Below, in pieces: positions 1 through 5,469 of a stretch of DNA of 5,469 bases. Below the pieces are notes generated by a model. It saw only the letters and a list, made by a program, of their open reading frames with translations. It had not been told where the DNA came from and did no database searches. The stretch lies in NCBI GenBank assembly GCA_005800465.1, contig SYFI01000027.1:1-5469 (forward strand), written 5' to 3'. Within the stretch, counting starts at the first letter, position 1. Every line of letters begins with the position of its first letter. Source of the stretch: Actinomycetota bacterium (lineage in GTDB: Bacteria; Actinomycetota; Thermoleophilia; Miltoncostaeales; Miltoncostaeaceae). A program made the position numbers and the translations under genes.

Positions 1-2
1 AC

Positions 3-1217
3 AGCGACGCCAGCATCCGGGTCGAAGGGCCGGACGGCACCGTCCTCCCAGAGCGCTTGGCAAACGTACCGACCGGCGGCACCAGCACCCTTGTTGACCC
101 CGATAACGGCGAAACGACGATCGTGCCCAATAACCGGGGGACGTCGTTTCTCCTTCGCACCGCCGAGGCTGCCGGGTTGACGGTCGGATTCCGCGTGTAC
201 AACTTTGGTACGCCGAGCGCGTTCATCACACGTATCGGATCTGTTGCCGCGCCACCGTATCCGGGATGGTCCTGGAAGCTCAAGGTGAACCATCTCACGA
301 CATCCGTGGGCAGCGATGACGTCGAGATCAGGCCGGGAGACCAGATCCTCTGGATGCCAAGTGTGTATGGAGTCCCGGACTTCGAACTTGACGTCGTAGC
401 GCCGGCCGCTCCTCGGGTCATCGGCGAGGCCTTCAGTGTTCGCGTCGACCGATACAACGACAACGCGGTGCGCACGGCCGGTAGCGGGGTCACCGTGGCC
501 TACGGAACCCAGACCGTGACCGCTGGTGCAGATGGCTCTGCAACGCTCACCACCCTGCCCGGGTGGAACAACGTGGTCGCCACCGCACCCCACCCGGGCA
601 ACATCGGCAGCATCCGCGATTCGGCACGGACATGTGGCTTCGTCGCCGGCCGACCGGAGGAATGTGGTTTGGATCCGATCGCCGCGCGGCTTCCTGATGT
701 CGCTCCGAACTCCGACATCTCGTCAGCCGGACCGCTGCGCGCGTACGCCACCGTGAACGGCCGCCTGATCAACCTCGAAGTGGCGGTTCCGGTGCGAGGC
801 AAGGGCCCGGTGGCCATCTCGCCCACCGACCTCGGGGACGGGTCTCTCACGCCCGGCGAGCGCCGGGAAGTGGCAGGCGAGGTGGCATCGTTCGTGGCTT
901 GGGAGCTTAACCGCCGAGCCGCCGAGGGCGACGAGACGGTGGCCCCGCCGACGGGCACTCGCTGGCGCGCGGCATGGCTTGGGAGAACCACGACGGTTGC
1001 GCCGCTCGCAGATGGTGAGGCTCTGGTGAGCATGCGTGCACCATCGCAGGCAGCCAGAAAAACGAATGCGCGTACTGCGCAGGTTGCCACCGAGCGCCTG
1101 GCCGCCTGCGGGCTCGACACCCGTGCCATTGTCGTCACGCGCTTCGGGTACAGCATGGTGGTCATCGCGTCACCCGCCCGAGGTGGGCGCGCTTGCCTCG
1201 CCCGGGAACGCGGATAG
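3..1217 (+). CDS. DUF4430 (transcobalamin-like beta domain) protein, 5' partial
   Basis: The reading frame is open to the left edge, so the N-terminus and any signal peptide are missing; 404 residues are visible, numbered here from base 3. Residues about 40-120 match DUF4430, the beta-domain family related to the C-terminal domain of intrinsic factor and transcobalamin. The evidence is an alanine-rich helix (about 48-60), the ITRIGS turn (75-80), the aromatic strand SWKLKVNH (90-97) in place of the usual W-x-Y-x-VNG, and IRPGDQILW (109-117) matching the conserved GD-x-v-x-W end. Residues about 138-210 resemble an Ig-like or carboxypeptidase-regulatory beta-sandwich (GVTVAYGTQTVTAGADG, 162-178). 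Two cysteines, 211 and 221, follow. Residues about 222-404 match no family I recognise, and I see no membrane anchor or LPxTG sorting motif at the C-terminus. The stop overlaps the next gene's start by one base, so the pair is probably translationally coupled. A TTG at 57 could be read as a start, but the domain pattern and open frame favour an upstream start. The ligand is unknown. Confidence 0.82.
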   Translation, partial: SDASIRVEGPDGTVLPERLANVPTGGTSTLVDPDNGETTIVPNNRGTSFLLRTAEAAGLTVGFRVYNFGTPSAFITRIGSVAAPPYPGWSWKLKVNHLTTSVGSDDVEIRPGDQILWMPSVYGVPDFELDVVAPAAPRVIGEAFSVRVDRYNDNAVRTAGSGVTVAYGTQTVTAGADGSATLTTLPGWNNVVATAPHPGNIGSIRDSARTCGFVAGRPEECGLDPIAARLPDVAPNSDISSAGPLRAYATVNGRLINLEVAVPVRGKGPVAISPTDLGDGSLTPGERREVAGEVASFVAWELNRRAAEGDETVAPPTGTRWRAAWLGRTTTVAPLADGEALVSMRAPSQAARKTNARTAQVATERLAACGLDTRAIVVTRFGYSMVVIASPARGGRACLARERG

Positions 1218-2092
1218 TGCGTCTGCGCTTCATTGTCGCGAGCGCGGCTGGGGCCGTGGTGATCATCGCCATGGCCCCAGCCGCGCTCGGCGCGGCAGCC
1301 GCCGACCGCCAGGTGGCCGCCAGGGCAACCGCGTGGCTCACACAGCAGGACGTTGCGGCAATGCCGGCAGGGCAGCAGGCGGACATCATCACGAGTCGGC
1401 GGCTCACCGGCGCATCGCCCGCCGCACTGCGCCCGGCGCTTAAAACCCTGGGGCGCACGGCCCCTGCTTACGCAACCACGCCGGGAGCAATAGCGAAGGT
1501 GGTGATCGCCCAGCGCGCAGCAGGTATGTCGGGCGCGCTCGGAGGGCGCAACTATCTTGAGCGCCTGCAGAAGAGCACCCGTGGGGGCCGCTTCGGACGG
1601 ACTGCCTTCGACCAGTGCCTGTCAATGGTGGCGCTGCGCGTTGCCGGACGTCCAATCCCACCCGCGGCTGTGACTGCGCTCACCGGCTCACGCTCAGATT
1701 CTGGTTGGTCGTTCTCCCTGACATCCTCCCAACCGCCCGACGTGGACAGCACCAGCATGGCCGTGGTGGCACTGCGCGCTGCGCGCGTGCCGGCATCTGA
1801 CCCGGCGATCCGGGATGCGCTCAAATGGCTGGAATCTCAACGGGCGGATACTGGCTGGACGCTCTTCAGCGGCGGGGCACCAAGCACCGACAGCACCGCC
1901 CTCGTTGCACGCGCGCAGGTGGCCGCCGGTGTGAGCGCGGATGGAGCGCTCACGTTCATCCGCGGGCTTGCCGAGCCGTCGGGTGCTGTCGCCAACACCC
2001 ATACAGCCCCAGAGAGCCGACTGCTCGCCACCATCGCATCGGTGCCACCGCTCACCGGTATCTCGCTGGCCAACGGCTTCAGGGCCGGTTAG
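1217..2092 (+). CDS. Secreted prenyltransferase/squalene-cyclase-repeat (alpha-alpha toroid) protein
   Basis: I chose GTG at 1217 as the start because it overlaps the upstream stop as TAGTG and has GGGAAC about 8 nt before it; a TTG at 1193 in the same frame would only add residues before the signal peptide. The 291-aa product begins with a signal peptide: Arg2 and Arg4, a hydrophobic core at about 6-20, and a likely cleavage near ALGAAA (23-28). The mature part shows the degenerate repeat of terpenoid-cyclase/prenyltransferase toroids. These are SGW (162-164) with PDVDSTS (174-180), then TGW (212-214) with STDSTAL (223-229), each followed by an alanine-rich helix; an earlier helical repeat lies at about 85-145. 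The DxDD acid motif of squalene-hopene cyclases and the zinc ligands of protein prenyltransferases are not evident, so a binding rather than enzymatic role is likely. Paired with the DUF4430 gene, it recalls the alpha-barrel half of cobalamin carriers. Ligand identity is inference only. Confidence 0.85.
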   Translation: MRLRFIVASAAGAVVIIAMAPAALGAAAADRQVAARATAWLTQQDVAAMPAGQQADIITSRRLTGASPAALRPALKTLGRTAPAYATTPGAIAKVVIAQRAAGMSGALGGRNYLERLQKSTRGGRFGRTAFDQCLSMVALRVAGRPIPPAAVTALTGSRSDSGWSFSLTSSQPPDVDSTSMAVVALRAARVPASDPAIRDALKWLESQRADTGWTLFSGGAPSTDSTALVARAQVAAGVSADGALTFIRGLAEPSGAVANTHTAPESRLLATIASVPPLTGISLANGFRAG

Positions 2093-2108
2093 GCCGCCGG
2101 GCTGCCGC

Positions 2109-2240
2109 CTACGAACGTGGCATGGGGACTGACCCCACCTGCGTGAGGCACTGGGCGGCCAGCTCGGCGCCGCGTGCAAAGGCATCGAGGATTTCGTTGC
2201 CCGCGGCGGTCGGCGGCGCCGCTGGTACCTTGAGGGCCAT
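2109..2240 (-). CDS. Possible small ORF, 43 aa, unknown
   Basis: The frame runs from ATG (2240) to TAG (2109-2111), with a possible upstream TTG start nine codons earlier. Third codon positions are mostly G or C, as in the surrounding genes. Residues 15-34 (GNEILDAFARGAELAAQCLT) would form an amphipathic helix. No family is recognised and no clear ribosome binding site precedes it. It could be a small protein, the tail of a decayed gene, or chance in GC-rich DNA. It lies directly beyond the toroid gene on the opposite strand. Confidence 0.18.
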   Translation of the reverse strand: MALKVPAAPPTAAGNEILDAFARGAELAAQCLTQVGSVPMPRS

Positions 2241-2528
2241 ACGTTTGCCTAGGGCGGGTGTTGTCAAAGTGGCTGCTCCACCACCTGCCCAGATAGTTCA
2301 GGCCCCCGTGGAGGCGGCCGCGCACCAGGTGGCATGACCTATGCCGCGGTGGGTGGTGAGCGGCCACTCTCGGTGATCAAAAAGAGCGTGCGCGACTCCG
2401 GCACCGTTGCGAGCGGCAGCTTCAGCATCAGATCCGGAGCGTTCGCCAACCGCCCGCCTGCGTCCCTAGGAGATATCCTTCTTAATTCCTTGTATTGAGC
2501 CCTTGGTACCCTGACGGGACGTCTTGGA

Positions 2529-2548
2529 AGAGACGAATGTGTGTCTCT
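2529..2548. terminator. Weak hairpin, possible terminator between convergent genes
   Basis: A perfect 6-bp stem, AGAGAC (2529-2534) and GTCTCT (2543-2548), encloses an 8-nt loop in the lower-GC part of the intergenic region. It lies about 40 nt beyond the regulator's stop codon for - strand transcripts and is also reachable from the + strand operon. A T-rich run (CCCTTTGCCTTTTCTT) follows on the + strand but starts a few bases after the stem. On the - strand no proper U-tract follows. The stem is short, so this is only a candidate. Confidence 0.22.
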
Positions 2549-2590
2549 AACCCTTTGCCTTTTCTTGGGATCGACACGTACTCCTTGCTA

Positions 2591-3097
2591 CTACTGCGGT
2601 CCGAGCCCCACATCCACTGGCGGTCGGCATCCATCCACGGGCGTCACGCGGCTCGGGATGACCCCACGGATGCGCACTTCATGACCCGTCATGCGCACGC
2701 CCAACCGACGTGCTGCGGCAACGATGGCCGCCTCCAGTTCGTCGTCGTGAAACGGGATGGTCTGGCCCGATGCATCGTCGACGAGATGGTGGTGGTGAGA
2801 TTCCGGCAGCACGATCTCGTAGCGGACGCCGCCCGAGTCATCGAGCTCGCGCCTGAGAAGGCCAAGGCGATAGGCGTCATCGAACACGCGGTACACCGAC
2901 GCCTGCGAAGCGGTCCCACCATCGCGGCGGATCGCCGCGATGATCTCCTGGGCACCCACGAGGCACTGGGCATCGCGCGCTATGACGTCGAGCACGCATG
3001 CCCGGGCGGCACCGATACGCAAGCCGTCCGCGCCGAACTGCTCATGTGCGATCGTGAGCCAACGGTCGGCCACGCCGCGGAGCGGGTCCGCGCCCAT
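2591..3097 (-). CDS. Fur-superfamily metalloregulator, probably Zur-like
   Basis: This 168-aa cytoplasmic regulator has the Fur layout. An N-terminal winged helix includes the recognition-helix signature TASQASVYRVFDDAYRLGLL (62-81). A metal-binding dimerisation domain begins at SHHHHL (100-105), with further likely ligands H117, D118, E120 and H139. The classical CxxC structural zinc pair after the HHHH motif is replaced: aligned without gaps, those positions are D107 and S110. The C-terminal tail (146-168) is longer than usual and has a single Cys157 rather than a second CxxC. The gene starts 30 nt after the His-rich gene; a GGGGCAGGG stretch precedes the ATG at a rather long distance. It ends with two consecutive TAG codons. 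Family members repress metal-uptake or metal-sparing genes when metal-loaded. Neighbouring CobW and His-rich genes favour zinc over iron, but sequence alone does not exclude iron, manganese or nickel. Confidence 0.9.
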   Translation of the reverse strand: MGADPLRGVADRWLTIAHEQFGADGLRIGAARACVLDVIARDAQCLVGAQEIIAAIRRDGGTASQASVYRVFDDAYRLGLLRRELDDSGGVRYEIVLPESHHHHLVDDASGQTIPFHDDELEAAIVAAARRLGVRMTGHEVRIRGVIPSRVTPVDGCRPPVDVGLGPQ

Positions 3098-3127
3098 CAG
3101 CCGCGCGCCCTGCCCCGGTGGCGATGC

Positions 3128-3481
3128 TCAGCCCGCGCGTACCAGGCCGTGGTCGTCGCAGTGCCCCTCGTGCGGGTGGTGCAGGTGACCGTCCACGAGG
3201 TAATCGACGTGGTCAACATGGGGCAATGCCTCGTGCCCGCACCCGGCCCCGTGGACGTGACCGTCGTCGTGGCCGTCACACGCGTGCTCTGGCGTGCAGT
3301 GAACGGGATTGGCTCCCCCGCCCTCGAGGACGTGCTCGTCGACGTGGTCGCCGTGCGGGTGGTGCAGATGGCCATCGTGCAGGTAGTCGACGTGGTCACC
3401 GTGCTGGATCGACGTGTGGCCGCAGTCCGGTCCGTGTTGATGGGCGTGGCCGTCATGGGTGAGGTGCGGGTGAGTTGTCAT
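3128..3481 (-). CDS. His-rich metal-binding protein with tandem internal duplication
   Basis: The ATG at 3481 gives 117 residues starting MTTHPHLTHDGH; a TTG at 3502 would add seven residues but looks less likely. There are 30 histidines, 5 cysteines and many Asp/Glu, so metal binding (Zn, Ni, Co or Cu) is strongly suggested. The protein consists of two copies of a 37-residue unit (14-50 and 75-111). Each has HxHGxxCGH, then DHVDYL, then DGHLHHPH, then an acidic/His end, and the copies agree at 24 of 37 positions. A 24-residue Gly/Cys/His linker joins them. No signal peptide or membrane segment is present, so it is probably cytoplasmic. Its place between the WD40 gene and the Fur-type regulator gene, on the same strand, suggests zinc storage, buffering or handover to the CobW GTPase. 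I recall similar HGDHVDY/DGHLHHPH proteins in other bacteria, but I know no established function for them. Confidence 0.85.
   Translation of the reverse strand: MTTHPHLTHDGHAHQHGPDCGHTSIQHGDHVDYLHDGHLHHPHGDHVDEHVLEGGGANPVHCTPEHACDGHDDGHVHGAGCGHEALPHVDHVDYLVDGHLHHPHEGHCDDHGLVRAG
3149..3259 (-). repeat. Copy 2 of the 37-codon His-rich repeat
   Basis: This is coding repeat unit 2 (residues 75-111), with core motifs HVHGAGCGH, DHVDYLVDGHLHHPH and GHCDDH. It gains an extra cysteine (residue 108) and loses one histidine (Val in place of His before DGH) relative to copy 1. Confidence 0.8.
3332..3442 (-). repeat. Copy 1 of the 37-codon His-rich repeat
   Basis: This is coding repeat unit 1 (residues 14-50 of the His-rich protein), with core motifs HQHGPDCGH, GDHVDYLHDGHLHHPH and DHVDEH. 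It aligns without gaps to the unit at 3149-3259. Confidence 0.8.
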
Positions 3482-3502
3482 ACCAATAGGATGGCATTGC
3501 AA
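3475..3502. promoter_or_regulatory. Imperfect 28-bp palindrome, candidate Fur/Zur-type operator
   Basis: On the + strand the half-sites are TTGTCATACCAATA (3475-3488) and GGATGGCATTGCAA (3489-3502). Nine of 14 positions pair, in the pattern TTG-nn-AT-n-CCA and its complement, and the sequence is more AT-rich than its surroundings. It overlaps the ATG of the His-rich gene and lies within the 60-nt gap after the WD40 gene. The size and dyad symmetry suit a dimeric Fur-family repressor. It is not a clear match to the published Zur consensus sequences I know, and a position over the start codon is unusual unless the transcript is leaderless. This is a candidate only. Confidence 0.28.
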
Positions 3503-3541
3503 CGGCGATGGCCAAAGCTAATGCGAATGGGTCGCATGCGC

Positions 3542-4582
3542 TCATCGGGCCACCCGGGCCACCGTCACCCCGCCCGTGGCATCGCCGACGGCAACCCGCG
3601 AACCATCGGGCGACCATGCCATGGACGTTGCCGCGCCGAGCAGGTCGACGATCTGGCCGTCTCCCGTGGCGTCGGCCGTGTCCCACAGGGCAAGCGTGCC
3701 GCCATCGGTTGCCGCGGCGAGCATCCTGCCGACCGGTGCGAACGCCAGAACCGCGAGGGGCGTGTCGTCGACCTCGAACACTGTGGGCTCCGTGCCGGCG
3801 GGGCCGGTGCCCCCACAGTCCCAGATGATGACATCGGGGCCCCCGCCCGTTGCGAGGTGGCGGCCCACGGAGTCCCATGAGAGCTCCTGAACCTTGCGCG
3901 GGTAACCCCACATCTGCAGGTCCTTCCCGTTCTTCATTATCCAGAAGTGAACGGTGGAGTCCTGGTCCCCCGTGGCGACGTAGCGGCCATCCGGGCTCCA
4001 CGCGAGGCGCAGGGACGAGCCCTTCCACGCAAACCGCCGCGGGCCGCCATCCGGATGACGCGGGGACCACGTGGTGATGCCGCCGTAGTGGCTCACCGCA
4101 ATCGTCCGGCCGCGCGGGTGCCACGAGAGGTCGGTGAGCGTGCTGTCGTGGTCATCGAACCGGTGGCGCGCCTCACCGCCACCGCCCTCGAGCACCACGA
4201 GTGCGGTGCCGGCGATAGCCGCGAGCATGTGGCCATCGGGCCGCCATGCCACTCGCTGCACCCAGGCGGTATCCGACATCAACAGCGCGTTCACCGGGGC
4301 AACCCGGTCGGCTGACCATGTGCGCACGACGCCGTCCAGGCCCCCTGTGGCGATCAGGTCGGGGTCCCGTGGGCTCCAGGCGACGGACGTCGCACCGGAC
4401 GGGTGTCCGCTCAGGATCGCCGTCGTGACCGCCTCCACGTCGGCGACCGCGACGGCGCCCTCCCCCAGCGCAACCGCGATGCGCGACCCGTCGGGAGACC
4501 AGTCGATGGCGACGGGGAGTCCCGGGAGGTCGGTCAGCCGGTCAGCCCCCATGCGGAGCGGCTCGGTGCGCCGGCTCCTCAC
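3542..4582 (-). CDS. WD40 beta-propeller protein coupled to the CobW GTPase gene
   Basis: The start is GTG at 4582, overlapping the GTPase stop as GTGA (4 nt), which implies translational coupling; an in-frame ATG at 4552 is an alternative. The 346-aa protein is made almost wholly of WD40-type repeats. Eight repeat cores of the form hAWSPDGphhAsg are visible near residues 25-37, 66-80, 110-122, 151-164, 192-205, 233-247, 278-291 and 319-334. Several blades end in WD-like strands, such as VRTWS (86-90), VHFWI (211-215), VIIWD (251-255) and LALWD (298-302). That suits a seven- to eight-bladed propeller, perhaps with the terminal strands closing the ring. No signal peptide, membrane segment or catalytic domain is present, so it is probably a cytoplasmic scaffold. 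Its neighbours suggest it helps the metallochaperone recognise client proteins or controls its cycle; that role is inferred from position only. Confidence 0.92.
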   Translation of the reverse strand: MRSRRTEPLRMGADRLTDLPGLPVAIDWSPDGSRIAVALGEGAVAVADVEAVTTAILSGHPSGATSVAWSPRDPDLIATGGLDGVVRTWSADRVAPVNALLMSDTAWVQRVAWRPDGHMLAAIAGTALVVLEGGGGEARHRFDDHDSTLTDLSWHPRGRTIAVSHYGGITTWSPRHPDGGPRRFAWKGSSLRLAWSPDGRYVATGDQDSTVHFWIMKNGKDLQMWGYPRKVQELSWDSVGRHLATGGGPDVIIWDCGGTGPAGTEPTVFEVDDTPLAVLAFAPVGRMLAAATDGGTLALWDTADATGDGQIVDLLGAATSMAWSPDGSRVAVGDATGGVTVARVAR

Positions 4583-5469
4583 GCGCGACAGGCGGCGAAG
4601 CCGCGCTCGAGGTCACCACGGTCGAGGTCGCGACCGATGAACACCAGCGTGCTGCGCCGCTCGTCGTCATCCCACGGCTTGCCCAAGGTGCCATCCATGA
4701 GCATGTGGACCCCCTGGAAGACATACCGCTGAGGCTGCCCCTGGAGACTCAGCACGCCCTTGCTGCGGAAGATGTCGACGCCCTTCTCCTGCAGCAGGCG
4801 GCCCAGCCACTCCTGCAGGCACTCCTCATCCAGATCACCCAGCGCCGTCAGGCCCACCGAGGTGACGGACTCATCATGCTCGTGATCGGGTGCGAACTCC
4901 CGCGCGGCAAGGGGCACCGCGGGCGCGATGCCATGGCGAAAACGCATTCGGAACTCCTCCGGCCCATGCTGCGTGAAGAGCGCGATTGGTCCGGAGGCGT
5001 GCACGGCGATGCTGGCGCCCTGCTCCCCGACCTCAAGGCGGGCGGTGTGCCCCGGAACGATCACCCCACCGCTGCCCACGGCTGCGGGGTCGTCGGTGAA
5101 GACCGGTGTCGCGACCCCGAGCACTGCGTCAAGGGCCTCGGCCGACACCGCGTCGAGAGGGAGCGCGAGGATGTCGATGGTCTCATCGGGGCCGGCGTCG
5201 AGGTCAATGGCCAGATCGTCCCCGTCGGAATCGAACGCACCCGCCCACTCGAATGGGTACGTGGACTGGAGGAACGCGGGGTTCACCTCAAGGGCGTGCT
5301 CCAGGCTGAATCCGCCGATCGCGAGGAGTGCATCGATGTCAACGTCCCCGTGGGTGGTGCGGTGCAGGGTTGCCACGGCGTTCATGGTGCCCAGCAGGCC
5401 CTCAAGCCGGTCCACGTCAGCAGGGTCGACCAGGTCGATCTTGTTCATCAGGATCAAGTCGCCGAAGGC
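4579..5469 (-). CDS. COG0523/CobW-family GTPase metallochaperone, N-terminus outside window
   Basis: 296 C-terminal residues are visible, numbered from the right edge. The fragment opens with AFGDLILMNKIDLV, containing the G4 guanine-specificity motif NKID (9-12). The P-loop, Walker B and the CxCC metal motif must lie upstream. Residues about 64-195 form a segment longer than in short CobW proteins, containing YPFEWAGAF (71-79), GPDETIDIL (93-101) and IALFTQHGPEEF (162-173). Then DHEHDESVTSVGL (195-207) opens the CobW C-terminal domain, which continues with DIFRSKGVLSLQGQPQRYVF (232-251), QGVHMLMDG (252-260) and STLVFIGRDLDR (273-284). The family includes zinc, cobalt and nickel chaperones driven by GTP hydrolysis, some induced by zinc starvation under Zur. 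The linked His-rich protein and Fur-type regulator fit zinc homeostasis; a cobalamin-pathway role is less supported. The histidine tract is short (DHEHD). Confidence 0.94.
   Translation of the reverse strand, partial: AFGDLILMNKIDLVDPADVDRLEGLLGTMNAVATLHRTTHGDVDIDALLAIGGFSLEHALEVNPAFLQSTYPFEWAGAFDSDGDDLAIDLDAGPDETIDILALPLDAVSAEALDAVLGVATPVFTDDPAAVGSGGVIVPGHTARLEVGEQGASIAVHASGPIALFTQHGPEEFRMRFRHGIAPAVPLAAREFAPDHEHDESVTSVGLTALGDLDEECLQEWLGRLLQEKGVDIFRSKGVLSLQGQPQRYVFQGVHMLMDGTLGKPWDDDERRSTLVFIGRDLDRGDLERGFAACRA

Larger units (their letters stand above)
2093..2590. other. Intergenic region between convergent genes, no confident gene
   Basis: This stretch separates the stop of the + strand toroid gene from the tandem stops of the - strand regulator gene. 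No recognisable protein family is seen. Three short frames have start and stop codons: - strand 2109-2240 (43 aa), - strand 2339-2449 (36 aa from a TTG) and + strand 2334-2498 (54 aa). The two - strand frames have G/C-rich third positions, like the real genes nearby, and could be remnants of one decayed gene broken by stops and a frame change. The last part, about 2462-2590, is visibly less GC-rich and has less coding-like codon use. It contains a small hairpin, listed separately. I see no tRNA or riboswitch in it. Confidence 0.6.

Noticed and set aside
500..1165. 221-codon open frame on the - strand
   Set aside because: It is a shadow of the DUF4430-protein gene: no family resemblance, Arg/Ser/Pro/Ala-rich composition typical of GC-rich antisense frames, and contained wholly inside a better-supported gene.
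1217..2092. Toroid protein as a true squalene-hopene cyclase
   Set aside because: At 291 aa with a signal peptide it is far shorter than cyclases of roughly 600 aa or more, and the catalytic DxDD motif is not seen.
1825..2337. 170-codon + strand frame extending past the toroid gene into the intergenic region
   Set aside because: Its first half is an out-of-frame reading of the toroid gene. The part beyond 2092 has poor third-position GC preference and no recognisable motif.
3128..3481. His-rich region as a nucleotide tandem repeat or CRISPR-like array
   Set aside because: The repetition is at codon level within one protein: two 111-nt copies in the same frame, no short identical repeats with spacers, and conserved amino acid motifs.
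2495..3880. 461-codon open frame on the + strand
   Set aside because: It runs antisense across the regulator and His-rich genes and into the WD40 gene, all of which have clear family signatures on the - strand. Its translation has no recognisable domain; its length reflects the GC-rich codon use of the opposite strand.
3453..4124. 223-codon - strand frame overlapping the WD40 gene
   Set aside because: It is frame-shifted relative to the propeller gene and yields Arg/Gly/His/Pro-rich low-complexity sequence, whereas the propeller frame shows regular WD40 repeats throughout.

Overview
The window is high-GC bacterial DNA. Genes are tightly packed, with G/C-rich third codon positions, GTG/TTG starts and overlapping start/stop codons. 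This composition, plus the pairing of a DUF4430 protein with a prenyltransferase-repeat protein, suggests an actinobacterial lineage, perhaps a deep-branching one such as Thermoleophilia. That assignment is an inference. No rRNA, tRNA, CRISPR array or insertion sequence is visible.

Left part (about 3-2092, + strand): two overlapping genes for probably extracytoplasmic proteins. The first, cut by the left edge, carries a DUF4430 (transcobalamin/intrinsic-factor beta-domain-like) domain, then an Ig-like segment, then an unrecognised C-terminal half. The second has a signal peptide and prenyltransferase/squalene-cyclase-type alpha-alpha toroid repeats. Together they supply as separate chains the two folds that are fused in vertebrate cobalamin carriers.

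Middle (2093-2590): about 500 bases between convergent genes. There is no confident gene. It holds short reading frames with coding-like codon use, a stretch of lower GC, and one small hairpin.

Right part (2591-5469, all - strand): a four-gene metal-homeostasis cluster. In transcription order it is a COG0523/CobW GTPase metallochaperone (its N-terminus lies beyond the right edge), a WD40 beta-propeller protein overlapping it by 4 nt, a His-rich protein of 117 aa with 30 histidines and an internal duplication, and a Fur-superfamily regulator (probably Zur-like) 30 nt downstream. The likely logic is that the regulator senses the metal, probably zinc, and controls the cluster. The GTPase would deliver metal to client proteins, perhaps with the propeller as adaptor, and the His-rich protein would bind or buffer metal. 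An imperfect 28-bp palindrome over the start of the His-rich gene is a candidate operator. The roles of the WD40 and His-rich proteins are inferred from context and composition.
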